From: Sclerodactyla briareus
Lineage: Eukaryota; Echinodermata; Holothuroidea; Dendrochirotida; Sclerodactylidae
Length of the DNA stretch: 64,000 nt
Reading direction: 5' to 3'
Assembly (NCBI GenBank): GCA_026419785.1
Contig: JAODTK010003887.1
Location: forward strand, 62,001 to 126,000
The notes under the pieces: model-generated
Databases searched by the model: none
Seen by the model: the letters and a program-made list of their open reading frames with translations, nothing else
What the model was told of the DNA's origin: nothing
Translations under genes and position numbers: made by a program
Shown: positions 47,150 to 58,074 of the stretch, one piece after another
How the letters are laid out: each line of letters opens with the position of its first letter
How positions within the stretch are numbered: position 1 is the first letter of the stretch

Positions 47150-47310
47150 GGAGGGCTCGAGGCCGGCCTCGCCTCGAGGCCGGACTCGAGGCCCCCCCAA
47201 GGTTTTTGGCGGCCCTCGGCCTCGCCTCGGAGCTTCGGCCTCGGTCTCGGTCTCGGAGCTTCCAACGGCACTACAACTCGGATTTTGGGCCGAGGCCGGG
47301 TCGAGGCCGG
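47150..47310 (+). repeat. GGCCTC-type degenerate hexamer repeat
   Basis: Imperfect repeats of cggcctcgcctcg, ggtctcggtctcgg and gaggccggactcgagg. A matching stretch lies at 49020-49135. The open frames on both strands here are Arg/Pro/Gly/Ser-rich readings of the repeat. Confidence 0.8.
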
Positions 47311-47493
47311 ACAATATTTTTTTGCTATTCCCCAGGAGTGGCTAGAGTGCCGGCTGTCTAGCGATCTAGCTGGCCATAGACAACTTACATTGCTGAATGC
47401 ATTTGCACTGAAAGTGCACACTTACGCATATTTATAGCTTTGTGTACAAAGCAGGGAATCCGGCACTGTTAACACCTCACTCAGCTGATCGCC

Positions 47494-47509
47494 CCCCCCC
47501 CCCCCCCCC
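47494..47509 (+). repeat. C homopolymer run
   Basis: An uninterrupted C-run of about 17 bases. Confidence 0.8.
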
Positions 47510-47714
47510 TTATGTCGTACTAGGAGTTGCGAGATAAATTCCTAGTCTCCAGTGATAAAACTGTGCATCACCTGGACCAATAAAATACAACGAGGTGTTC
47601 TGTTCTGCAGATCGTGAATGTATTTTATAATTCAATATGATTTATATTATATAACTGACGTTGTAGTCTGTATATGTACATGAGAACTCACACAAAATAT
47701 ATTTGATCTTCCTG

Positions 47715-47860
47715 CATTATATCCCCACATGGGGATATTATTTTCTGTCTTCCGCCACGCCGTCCCCGCGGCATGTTAGCGCATTACCCCTCCAACGCAA
47801 TTGTCGGGTTTACTTGAAACTTTGCACAAGGTTTATCGAATAAAAATCTCGCATGAGTTC
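47715..47860 (+). repeat. Family L repeat, head fragment
   Basis: atatccccacatggggatat (47719-47738) is a perfect short hairpin. It is followed by tcttccgccacgccgtccccgc, gcatgttagcgcattac and tacttgaaactttgcac, the same order as the heads of the two fuller family L copies. Confidence 0.5.
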
Positions 47861-48153
47861 AGCAGGGAGGTCGCTCCACTACCACAGGGCGGGCTCCTGG
47901 ATTTTGACGTTACTTTTTTTATCGCTGATTTGCGTGTTTTTGGAACATGGCGACGCTTTGAAGCCTAACTTTCGTGTTACCTCATGGGAACCCACCGATC
48001 CCAGTTGTTATCGAATGAGATCGACTTTGCTCTCCCGGCCCCAACTGATTGCTCAAATATTTTGATAATCCGTTTCTGGTTTACACACCCGCCAGTCGCT
48101 GTGTAGTTTATGGTTGACTTTAATGCAAGGAATCTTCTGCCAATCAATGACAG

Positions 48154-48219
48154 TGTTTGTGTGTGTGTGTTGTGCGTGTGTGTGTGTGTGTGTACTGTGT
48201 GTGTGTGTGTGTGTGTGAC
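48154..48219 (+). repeat. (GT)n microsatellite
   Basis: GT dinucleotide repeat with a few interruptions (gtgttgtgcgtgtg and gtgtactgtg). Confidence 0.9.
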
Positions 48220-48221
48220 GC

Positions 48222-48370
48222 CGATTGTTAACACGATAACTCGATTCCACCTTGGTGGATCACGCTCATACTTGGTATGTTGGTTCCCCATAATTGAGTA
48301 AATGCTCCCTATTGTTTTTTCGGTCACTTTTGTTTTTTTTTTTTTTTTGATGAAGGTCATCGAGGAAACA
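48222..48370 (+). repeat. Family J fragment
   Basis: attgttaacacgataactcg, attccaccttggtggatc, cacgctcatacttggtatg and ggttccccataattgagtaa, following directly after the GT microsatellite, as another copy at 56.5 kb also follows a GT-rich stretch. Confidence 0.75.
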
Positions 48371-49015
48371 AACTTCAGGCAGTCAAGGTATCAAAAGCCG
48401 TTGGCTCTCTGTTTTGTTGGGTTGGAGTTTGAGTCACTGTATGATGTGGATTGCTATTGAGTGAATGTTTATTGCCTCGCCAAGATTGATTTTAAAATGT
48501 AATGTATATAGATAAAAAAAATTATGTGTCGACACAATGTATTGGAGGGGAAGGCATCTGCTGATGAAATCCACAGCCCTTTGGAAGCCAGATGGTGCAG
48601 CAGAATCAAGGACTGCTGCTTTCGCCACAGATGCTGGAATACTTGCTGTTTTCAAATGCAGTGCAGTGTCATTAGCATCTAAGCTACTACCTTCTGCCTG
48701 TGCACTTTTGAAGAGTCATATTGAAGATTTTATTTAAAATGTGATGGTATGAGTATACCTTTATAGCAAATCTCACCAGCATTAACATTTTCACACTACA
48801 TTCCACACTTTTTGTTTCATTCTGAGTACTGACTTCAAGAATAAACTTGGTTGCATATCACTTCTCGCTTGTTCAGGGTTCCTCATTTTTTCGGGACTTC
48901 AAACTTCTTGTCTCCATATATTATTCATAATGACTAACTGTAGCCATGGGGCAGACCAAACCGTAAATTACTTATGTATTCAAACCTGATCATTTAAAAT
49001 GTTATGCTGTTATAT
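48371..49015. other. No gene supported
   Basis: Overlapping frames on both strands at 48434-48737 (- strand reading SVAKAAVLDSAAPSGFQRAV) are less AT-rich than their surroundings and may derive from a decayed element. I cannot name it. An AATAAA lies at 48839-48844. Confidence 0.3.
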
Positions 49016-49019
49016 TATT

Positions 49020-49135
49020 TCCCGGCCTCCGGCCTCGCCTCTGCCTCGGGAGTTGTGGCATCGGCCTCGGCCTCGAAGGTCGGTCTCGCTCGGGGGGTGC
49101 GGCCTCCGCCTTGGCCTCTGATGCAGCGCCTCGAA
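49020..49135 (+). repeat. GGCCTC-type degenerate hexamer repeat, second stretch
   Basis: cggcctccggcctcgcctctgcctcgg, tcggcctcggcctcg, tgcggcctccgccttgg. Same motif as at 47.15-47.31 kb. Confidence 0.75.
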
Positions 49136-49835
49136 CTAACACTCTGATCAACACACTGAAATGATCTATTTACTTGAAAAATACCAGTAGTTATGATGTT
49201 CTCTCCAATACGAACGTTAAAATTTCCAATCGAGTTCCGTTCTTCTTCTTCTTTTCGGAATTAAGGTCACTCCTGCCGCCTACCAGAAATTAATTCACAA
49301 ATATGTTTCTAAAGCTTATTAGTGAACTTCCAACCAAATATAACTAAATTGAAATATTCTTGTACGCTTATTTCCCATTTTTGCCATCATCTTTTTCTGA
49401 CGTTAATGTGGTACCTCTCTTGCGCTAGCCTGCAGCTGCGCTGCTAATTCTGTACAGTTTAGCTCCTATTCTTGAATTCAACTTTTCCTGTATTTTATCG
49501 AGTTGTTGTGTGCCCGAAGATCCTAAACATAGAGGAAAACTTCAAAGATCTTTACATGATTACGATCAATCACTCCATCAACAATAATCAGGGAATTTGG
49601 GGTCATTTGGAATATCTTCCATTCAGTTGATCATGTCCACTAATACAACGTCACGCGCCAGCTGATCGAGCACCGGGATACTAAAGTTCGTGCAAAATTG
49701 ATCCATGACCGCCTTTGACGCTAAGCCTTTTCAACTTCACATGCTCACAAAAAATTGACAATAGCTAGGATCATGTGGTACTCACATACAAAGTTGAAAC
49801 TTAATCCACATGGCGTCACCAGACTTTTCAAACTG
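49136..49835. other. No gene seen
   Basis: AT-rich sequence with a cttcttcttctt stretch near 49243. Nothing recognised. Confidence 0.4.
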
Positions 49836-49843
49836 GGAGCAAG

Positions 49844-50800
49844 CAAGGGGGGAAGAGCGTTAGTTGGGTGGGGGGGGGGGGGGTGGTGCAAAGAATACTA
49901 TCTCAGGGCGGAGCGCCACCGTGGGTTGGCGCGATCGTAGTGGAAAATCTTTGGCTGCGCAAGCCCCAGATTGCCGGAAATGACGCTCTCCTGTACGTCT
50001 GGGGCTGCAATGTACCAAGCTTCGAATCTGGCATTTTGTGATCACAAATTTCTGTTATCACAGGGCAGTTTAACATTTTGTCAGAGACCTCGTCTTAATC
50101 GCTGCCCGACTTTTTGGCCAGAAATGTCAATAATTTGTGCTCCACACTACTGTGCACCATGCGCGCGAAGCGTGCAGTTTTCCCTGGGTTTTTCGCGCCC
50201 GGCACATCTGGACAAACAGAGCTCACCAGAAAATTTGGGACATTCAGCCATCTTTCGCTCTGCTGTCCCAACCATGATCTGACGTCATTAGCATTATCTT
50301 GAATAAACCATGCGTTGAGAATCGGAGCGATCTGATAGCCTAAGCTAACTGCAGTTCAAATCGCGCTACGGTGGGTCGAGGGAGGAGGAAACGGACCGCT
50401 GAAGGGTTTAATAATCAAAAGAGGTTGACTGTAGTTTTCAGCGTCAATGAGAATGTGTGGACATTTCGTATTTCACCTCACCTATATTGTATGAGTTGGG
50501 GGACCATGAGGTATAACATTTCGAGTGTGTGAAGATGACGGGAAAGCGCGGGACAAATACACGCCTAGTACACTGCGCGGAGCGAGGATTTTTGTACTTT
50601 TATCGCATTCGAGCGAAGTTGGCACAATACGCCAGATCTATTCGCAAACTGGTGTTGGAACACGTGACTAGTATTTTCCCGAAATCACCAACCTTGGGGA
50701 GAGGGGGGGCACACGGGTGGGGCCCACGGGAGGGGGGGGGGGAACAAGTTTCGTGGAAAAAACTTTAAAATTTCCCCCCCCCCCCCCTTGGCGACCCACT
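49844..50800 (+). mobile_element. hAT-like family D element(s), limits uncertain
   Basis: Begins near caaggggggaagagcgttag, followed by a G-run, then the palindrome gagcgccaccgtgggttggcgc at 49911-49932, gatcgtagtgg, gccccagattgccgg (compare the family A and F subterminal order), gcgcgcgaagcgtgcag at 50161, and at the right a G-run, a C-run and ccttggcgacccactg. The right end read inward is CAGTGGGTCGCCAAGG, a plausible hAT-type end, but it does not mirror the left and no 8-bp duplication was found. Two overlapping elements are possible. Confidence 0.5.
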
Positions 50801-50804
50801 GCTC

Positions 50805-51345
50805 ATCCATCCAGGTGGGTTTTTTGAGGATCCAGAAGTTTCAATCTGATCGGACCTGGCATTCCTGGACTTTCGTGTTAACGAGATGTTCAGGCTTGCC
50901 CTCTCTTGACCTCATATGACCTTTGCCCCGACCCCAAAACAGTAAGGGATCATGTACTCATTAATGCAGAACCCATATACCAAGTATGAGCCTGCTCCAT
51001 CCATCCAAATCGAGTTGATTTATCTGTTACAAGCTAACATTTTGGCCAAATCAGCAGTTTTGCCTAATTTTCCCCTATTTTTGCAAAACCAACCCCCGTC
51101 CTTACCAAAACAATAGGGTTTTTCTGTACTCCTCACTGAGGGCTGTAACATAATTCCAACCTGATCGACCAGGCATTCTGGACTCCTTCGGTTACAATAT
51201 TTTCAGACTTTTAACCTCTCTTTACCTCATATGACCTTGGGACCTGACCCCAAAACTATGGGATCATGTACTCATTATGGGGAACCCATATACCATGTAT
51301 GAATTTCATCACTCAGGTGGTCGGGTTATCTATTGTAACAATGTT
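50805..51345 (-). repeat. Family J, reverse orientation, ~1.7 units
   Basis: Complement of the family: catccatccaggtgggttt, tctgatcggacctggcattcctgg, tcttgacctcatatgacctttg, ccccaaaacagtaaggg, atcatgtactcatta, accaagtatgagcctgctcc, tgttacaagcta, then a second round from aacaatagggtttttctgtac to accatgtatgaatttcatc. Confidence 0.85.
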
Positions 51346-51431
51346 GGGCCGTCTGAGGAATTGATGAAAGCGTCACTAGTTTTCCCTCTAAATGGGTCGA
51401 AATGGTAGGCAGTTCAGAAATCACCCGACTT

Positions 51432-52508
51432 CAGGGCGTCAGAGTCGTTTTCCTCCTTCAAAGTGGGGTGGACCCATCGAATGCAATGACCATCTAATGG
51501 AGCGCACCGTCGGTTGGCGCGGATCGTACAGCGAAATTTCAGATTTCCATACCTCCAGATCGACGGAACGCACTTGCCAGGCTCAATAGCAACCCTCTAC
51601 ATGTGTGATTTGAGTAAAGACGACAAAAAGTTGTCATTGTGCATACTAAGATGATTGTCCGATTATTCACACATGTAGTAATTTTTTTACTACCTTCTCT
51701 ACTCTGGCATTGTTTTGCGTCTACCAGGGGGCTACCGTACTGTCTCTGGTGGGATCGAAGGGAAAGTCTATAGGCGTACGGGACCATCCAATTTGAGATC
51801 ATAAATCTGTACCCAAATTTTACAAGCCGGTCATCGGAAACTACTGGAGCGCGCGAAGCGCGCGAAAAAACATTGATGTTTTCCGGGCATTCTATCGAAA
51901 ATGACAGGCAAAATTCAGGCATTTTTCAATTTGCTCTTTTCCTTCCCAACTTTTTCCCACGAATTTGGCCAGAATTTCATATCAGAATTTTTTTTTTTTT
52001 TTTTTTTTTGGGGGGTGGGGGGGTGGGGCGAGAGGCAATATGCCCTCAGGCTTCTGAAGTTATCGAGGAACGAAATGATTGGAAGCTTTACAGCGCATAT
52101 TTAGCTTACAATGCTTGGAAGAAAAACGCAATTGAACGCACGAAACATTGAACAAATATGGCACTTTTGGCTATTCAATTGAAAATTCGAGAACTCGGCA
52201 TGACGTTGAAGCATGAGGTAATCCTCCACTTCAGCCCTAGTCAGGATCCAAATCTTCACCTGGGGGTTCCGCACCTGAAATTAGTGGGACTTGAGACAAT
52301 TTCCAACACGTTATTGTTCGGTTAGACAAAAATGAATAAGTTTAGCGTGATACAAAATCGGGCATGTGCCCCCCTATTTTTTTATAACGGACCGGAAAAG
52401 TGGGGGGGGGGACAAACGATGTATGATATTACCCCCCCACTTTGAAAAGGCTGGGGGGGGGGGACAATGTCCTCCCCCCCCCCCGTCCCCCACATGTTGA
52501 CGCCCTTG
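51432..52508 (+). mobile_element. hAT-like transposon, family B, copy 3
   Basis: A 1,077-bp element with ends cagggcgtcagagtcg and tgttgacgcccttg, flanked by a perfect 8-bp duplication CCCGACTT (51424-51431 and 52509-52516). The interior follows copies 1 and 2: ggagcgcaccgtcggttggcgc, cctccagatcgacgg, caggctcaatagcaaccctctacatgtg, the perfect hairpin gcgcgcgaagcgcgcg at 51850-51865, a T-run, cagccctagtcaggatcc, and facing gaaaagtgggggg / ccccccactttgaaaa arms at the right. No transposase frame is visible. Confidence 0.88.
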
Positions 52509-52516
52509 CCCGACTT

Positions 52517-53190
52517 AACACTTTTTGAGCGCTGCGTGCGTGTTCCTGGCTGAACAGTCCTCGTCCTTACGGCGTAATTCTTATTTCAGAGAGGGATTTG
52601 AGGGAAGGGGTTAGGCATGGGTAGGACTTGCTGGAGCTGACCATTTTCCGACTGAATGCCAACTGTGACAACATGTGTGGATAATGGTTGCCGGTAGCCA
52701 CCCTTCAAAGAAGGTTATCGTGGCAGTCGAGCCATTCTTAACATGTTGCATGAGATTGGCTGGAACCTTCAGGAGAATCGGGTTTTACAGAGTGGTAATT
52801 GTGAAACAGCTGGGTTGGATAAAACTCCCACCAGAGTGTACGGTACTTTCACTTGATATGCATTGACCCTTGTAGGAGGTAGGCCAGAGCAGCAGATTGT
52901 GTAACCTGTGATACGTATTGTAACCACTTGACACCTAAAAATATTCAAGAAGGAAAACTTGCCTACAAGGGGGGGGGGGGCGAAGTTAGGGGCTGCGTTC
53001 GTCGTCGGGAATTTTAAATCCTTTCTGGAAGATTGGGACATGTCCGTCATAATGATAACAAGCTAGGGACAATATTCCCATTTCTGGCCGGAAGTACGTG
53101 TGCGGCGTGATGGCGCACTACAGAAATTCGCGATGGTGTACGTACATAAAGCAGCAGGCATTAGGGAATATCAGAATCATCGTCTTAACC
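52517..53190. other. No gene supported
   Basis: A poly-G run lies at 52971-52980. Small frames only (for example 52675-52866), without a recognised domain. Confidence 0.35.
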
Positions 53191-53194
53191 AAGA

Positions 53195-53805
53195 CTACCC
53201 TATCATTATATCCCCGCAACACTTTTAGGTGACTCGGGGATATTAGGTTTGGCGTTGTGTAGCCGCCGTCTTTCCGCCGCCGCCACCACCGCCGCCACCA
53301 GCCCGCCGGCAATCGGCCGCCGCAATCGCCGCCATGGGAAAAGGCGTTAGCGCCAATAAAACTCGTCAACGCTTAGCCAATCGACTGAAACTTGGTACAT
53401 AGTCCGAACCTAATGAAATCTCGGAGGAGTTCGAACGTTGGGAACGCAGCATGTCTGTTGCCCTATATTGGCGGGTTTTACACGAAAATACAGAGTTAGT
53501 TCGATTTCCAGGAAACTTGGTGGGTGAGGACAAAGTTGGTCCCGAGACATGACGGGTGAGTTTCAAAGGTCACTAAAGGTAAAATTTGCGTTTTATTCTG
53601 GTTTTCAAAAACTTGTTGGATTTGAACGAAACGTGGAGAATGTGCGACGAAAGTTGGTCTGAACGACAGGTAGGGAATTTCAAAGTACCAGAAGTCAATG
53701 GAAATAGAATACTAATTGCTCTCTTCAAACGGGGTACAAACACACCAAAGGTCATTTCTGCGGGGAATACACGTCGGTGGTACCCGCCTGAACATGTATA
53801 CAGTC
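53195..53805 (+). repeat. Family L repeat, copy 2
   Basis: Starts atatccccgcaacacttttagg, then tcggggatattaggtttggc, gtgtagccgccgtc, a CCGCCG-rich stretch to 53335, aaggcgttagcgccaataaaactc, aacgcttagccaatcgactg, aaacttggtacatag, and repeats of gttggatttgaacgaaacgtgg. It ends cacgtcggtggtacccgcctgaacatgt, which is hairpin-like as in the 40.1-40.75 kb copy. Confidence 0.75.
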
Positions 53806-53808
53806 AGT

Positions 53809-53990
53809 TGTGTTTCCACGGGCGGACGCAAGCGCGGGCGGGAAAAATCACTCTTCGTTATTTTCAATGGAGCCGTTTCCACGAGGGCGGACGCGAAAAC
53901 GTGGGCGCGGAAAAGCGCGGACGCGGGCGGGCGCGTGCGCGTTTTCTTGAATCAACCAAGCGAATTTACCCGTCGCCCGCGTGGGATTCC
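53809..53990. repeat. GC-rich GTTTCCA-GGGCGG repeat related to the Harbinger-like MITE
   Basis: gtgtttccacgggcggacgc, then attttcaatggagccgtttcc, then gagggcggacgcgaaaacg and gcgggcgggcgcgtgcgcg. The order CGTTTCCA...GGGCGG...TTTTCAATGG-GCCGTT matches the right end of the 37.1-37.8 kb element. No partner end is visible. Confidence 0.5.
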
Positions 53991-55380
53991 AGCAATAATT
54001 TCGGGAATTTTTTGGGGAATTTTCCGTTTGATTACGGGAAGCTAAATTGTAGATAACAAACTTGCACTGAAGAACACAGCTAATCGCATTTGTTCGATTG
54101 TGGAGAGTTTGAATAGTCAATTGTGTGATGCTTAAAAAAACGAGGTGCCGAGGTCAGTCCCCAGCAAACACAAAACGTTGTTGATGAAACGTATATGAGA
54201 ATCTTAGTCTGATGTTTTAGAACATGATCTGTGGTTACTACCGGCAGGTACAAAAACCCTTCTGCAACATTTTATCGTTGTGACTATATAAACAGAACAT
54301 TATTAAAATGTTGATGTTTCGACCATTAGAAATGGCAGCATTTTAAAAGGTTTTGATAACACTACATGTTATGACTGTATGAAAACCCATGGGGGCCCGG
54401 GGGCCAGCCCCCTCCCAAATCTGTCGGAGGGTGTCATGACATTTTGTTTCATTATAATTGAATAAAAAGTTATTCTCGAATTGGAAAAGTAAGACTAGTA
54501 GATAGTCAAGTGTTCTTTGATATGCGATGCGGATTTCCCCCCACGTACCCCCCAACGCCCCAACTTGAAACACGATATCGAGATTAGTAATCGGACATTT
54601 TCTTCGAAATATGTTTGTCCTATCAGCTCGCGCTTGATATTTGATATCAAATATACATTAGCGCCACCAACTGACAAACTGAGTTCATTACAGCTCAAGA
54701 AATTTGCTCAAGAGAAAATGCGAGCTACTGCATCAAAAAACTTCGCGTAAATTACACGATGAATCCCCGATGATAGTGCTTGTTCTATTCATGGAAATGT
54801 TCAAACATACACAACAAGCCTCTCGGGGGCCGTAGAGCGTTAGCGTTAACTGAAGGGGGTGTCTGTCGGTACTTTGCTGATCATGTCGTACATCAACAAC
54901 TGTTAGACAATTATGAAAAACATTGTGAAGAAAACATGTTTCGACCATTGAAAACGTTATGAGAATGTAAGGTTGTTTGAAAACATTTTGGAAGCTCTCC
55001 CAAAGTTATGAAAACGCTGTGTTTTGCTGCAGGGTTAGGCTATAGAGTATTACAGATATCTTCGAAATGTCCCTGAAAGAGGTTCATGTTCATTCTGTGA
55101 GGGGAGGGGTTGAACGTCTGCAGCAATTGATGCCTACATTGCGTGGGATGTCACTGATTTCATTTTTAAGTTTTCTTTCTTGAGAAAAAACAGTCTAGAA
55201 AGGAATACATCAAAACTGCCGGTTTGACTGTGAGTAGGGTGATGGGCTCGGAAATCTTGAACGATTCCTGGACGTTGGAAACGTATTATGGGAAACGTAT
55301 TATTGAACTCTCGTCGGGGAACAGACTGGCGCCACCAATGCGCAGGATACCCGACATTTTCCTTTATTGATGCTCAATTC
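53991..55380. other. No gene seen
   Basis: AT-rich, with tgatatttgatatcaaatata at 54637-54658 (a short palindrome around GATATC). No coding exon was recognised. Confidence 0.35.
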
Positions 55381-55390
55381 AAGGATCACC

Positions 55391-55425
55391 AGGCGCGGAT
55401 CCAGGGGGGGGGGGGGGGCTTTTAC
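55391..55425 (+). mobile_element. Isolated hAT-type terminal sequence
   Basis: caggcgcggatccagg followed by a G-run. CAGGxGCGGATCCAGGGGG is a familiar end sequence of hAT elements. No partner end was found nearby, so this is probably a truncated copy. Confidence 0.5.
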
Positions 55426-55654
55426 CGGTTGGCAGCCCTCCAGTTCTCTGTGAATAGTCCGGTGACTGAATATCGGTGACTTGATCACACCTTATACTGT
55501 TCACATGTTCAAATTATTCAGGTTCTTTGCAAATACCCACGCGCCGAGTAGACCTTGCTAGTGTCAATCTTAGACGTCTGTGCTATGATGGCCACAGAAT
55601 TATATAATCATCGCGATACTTTTCGGAATCCCCTTAACCAGGCATCACCATAAA

Positions 55655-56070
55655 ATGTCTCCAAATGGCCTCTTGTTGCATGAAAGAACATCTAAAATCT
55701 ACAGCTTCCAGGGCCCTATAAGGCGACCCTGTACCCACGTCGAAGGAATTGTGCTCTTGTGCCCGTGGATGGAATGGTACACAGAAGTTTGCCGGCGCTA
55801 TATCACAAGGTCGCCATGACTTCACTATAGGCATATAATGGTACCTGGCGGTTGTTGTTTTGTTTTTACCAATTCTCAAAATGATATGAATCCTTCCGAT
55901 AGTTTTCTAGAATCTTGTCAATTAAGATCATGATGAATTTTTCGCAAATGAGCCTAAGATGCACTTAGAGACCGACCATAAGAACCCTCAGCTTCCAGGG
56001 CCTAAGGAGGGAGCCTGGACCCACGCTGAAAGAAACGCCCATGATGGGCGCTGTGCGAACCATCAGAGTA
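55655..56070. repeat. Two diverged copies of family K
   Basis: ctacagcttccagggccctataaggcgaccctgtacccacg at about 55698-55740 matches ctcagcttccagggcctaagg...gagcctggacccacgc at about 55988-56026. Both are followed by ctcttgtg/cttgtgg and acagaagt words. I recall such TTCCAGGGC...CTGGACCC phrases from dispersed repeats in marine invertebrates. Confidence 0.5.
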
Positions 56071-56499
56071 TTGTTCTTGTGGTAAGGCAGAACAGAAGTA
56101 ACTCGCGCTACTTCAAAGGGCTACATTGAATCGATCTAAATCTTCTACTCCAATATTTGCAGATTTCGTCGCTTTTTCTGTTGTATTTACCATAATTTAT
56201 ATAGTCGACCTTTGATCATTTTCAGCTGGTGTAGATCTCTGCTTAGTAAGTGCCCCCCCCCCCCATGAGCGACTTGTCGAGCAAGCTTGGGGCGCCAGCC
56301 TCCCAAAAAGTTCCTGATCCCCCTCCCTCTCCATTATGTCCATGGTAGTATGGTGAAAATGATGAATGCGACAAACAGGACAATACTTCAATGCCTTTTT
56401 CGCCAGCTGGGGAAGGCCTCTTCTAGTAATCCGCACTGTCTAAGTTGATTGATTCCTTCACGGTCGAGGAATCTATGTTAGTAATGTCGTATTTTGTGT

Positions 56500-57440
56500 T
56501 GTGTCTGTGTTGGTGTATGTGTGTGACGCTTTTGCTTGTAAACACCATAAATCAACCCCACCTGGATGGATTGAGCTATTACTTGGTCTGTGCGTTCCCT
56601 ATGATTAGGACATGATCCTTAGTTGTTTGGGGGTCAGGGCAACGATATCTGAGGTCCCAGAGGTAAAAGTCTGAAATCCTTGTAAACACCCTACGATTAC
56701 GTCCAAAAAACAGCTTGGGCCGATCAAGTGAAACCCCTTTCGCGTTCTGGTGTAAAATTTCATATGCGGAGTACAAGAACCCTATTACTTTTGGTGTTGT
56801 TTGGGGGACCTTTTGGGAGAAAGAGAAATTTTGGAAAAAAAACTGTCAAAATGGATTGTTTTGGCAAAGTTGGCTTGTAAACAAACTTAACTTGACCCCA
56901 CCTGATGGATGAAGCTATACGTGTAGTGGGTTCCCAATATAGTACCATGATCTATTGTTTTGTGGTCAGGTCAAATGTCATCTGAGGGCCCAGATGACCA
57001 GAAAAACTGTTATTTTTGGTGTTGTTGGGGGAACTTTTGGGAAGGAAGGAATTAGGAAACTGTCAAAAATGATATTTTGGCGTTTTTTAGCTTGTAACAC
57101 GCTAACTAGACCCCACCTGGATGGAGGACGAAGTCTACTTGGTGTGTGTGTTCTCATGAATAGTACATAAACCCTATTGTTTTTGGGTTCAAGGTCAAAG
57201 GTCATTGAGGTCAATAGAGGTCACAAAGTCTGAAATCCTTGTAAAACACTATCAAGTAAGGAAAGGTTGGTCGCGTCAAGCTTGAAATTTGGGGGGGCTT
57301 TTCTGGGGGGGAACAAGAAACCCTTGTTGTGGGGTCAGGTCAGAGTCTGGTAAAACAGGATAAGTCCAGAAGCGTGATCTGATCAAGTTGAAACTTAGTG
57401 TGTAGCTATCTTATCAAAGGTCCAGGAACCCCTACTGTTT
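56500..57440 (+). repeat. Family J, ~3 units
   Basis: Unit starts near 56535 (cttgtaaacaccataaatcaacccc), 56874 and 57090, each followed by cacctggatgga and tact-ggtgtgtg-ttc. The unit at 57180-57235 carries the best spaced AGGTCA array in the window. A short GT-rich stretch precedes the array. Confidence 0.8.
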
Positions 57441-57660
57441 TGTCGAAATGGTGTCAATTTTTGAAAAATGGAAAATCTGTGAGCTTATAATGAGCTTGTA
57501 CATTGTCCGTTTTATCCCAGTGTCAAGGAACTCACTAAGCTTTCGGGATTTATGGTGCTTGTACGATTACGCAATAACCGAGCACTGCAGCTGTCGGTAT
57601 ATTGGACTATATGTTGTCGTAATTCCGCTTATTTTCACTCCCCGCGCTCACTTCCCTACC

Positions 57661-57679
57661 TTTTTTTTTTTTTTTTTTC
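57661..57679 (+). repeat. Poly-T run
   Basis: An uninterrupted T-run of about 18 bases. Confidence 0.8.
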
Positions 57680-58074
57680 AGTTACGCTGATGCGAGGGGG
57701 TTCCCGAATAGCGGTTCGTGGGCCAGAATCGGACTCGCCAGATGAGATGCAATGAATACCAAGTTAGGAAAAAATATGTAAAAGGTTTTTCAGGACAAGA
57801 AAAGCAGGAATTATTAACGGACGTCTCATGAACGGCGGAAAAAAACGTCCGATGCATGTATTGAAATGTAACTATCAATAAAATATCATAGTAACTTTAG
57901 TCAATTATATTGTGACCCATATATATGCTATTTTCGGGCCTATAGGATTTTTTTGGTTTTTGTCTGATGATCAATGCTTCATCTAGAACTAAAATTTCGC
58001 GACCATAAATATCCCTTCTTGCCAATGTTGTGCTACGCTGATTGACAAATCATGGTTCCATTTTGCCCACCTAA

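Noticed and set aside
47086..47421. Arg/Pro/Ser-rich frames on both strands
   Set aside because: They arise from the GGCCTC hexamer repeat.
48154..48250. His/Thr-repeat frames as a histidine-rich protein
   Set aside because: They are readings of the GT microsatellite.
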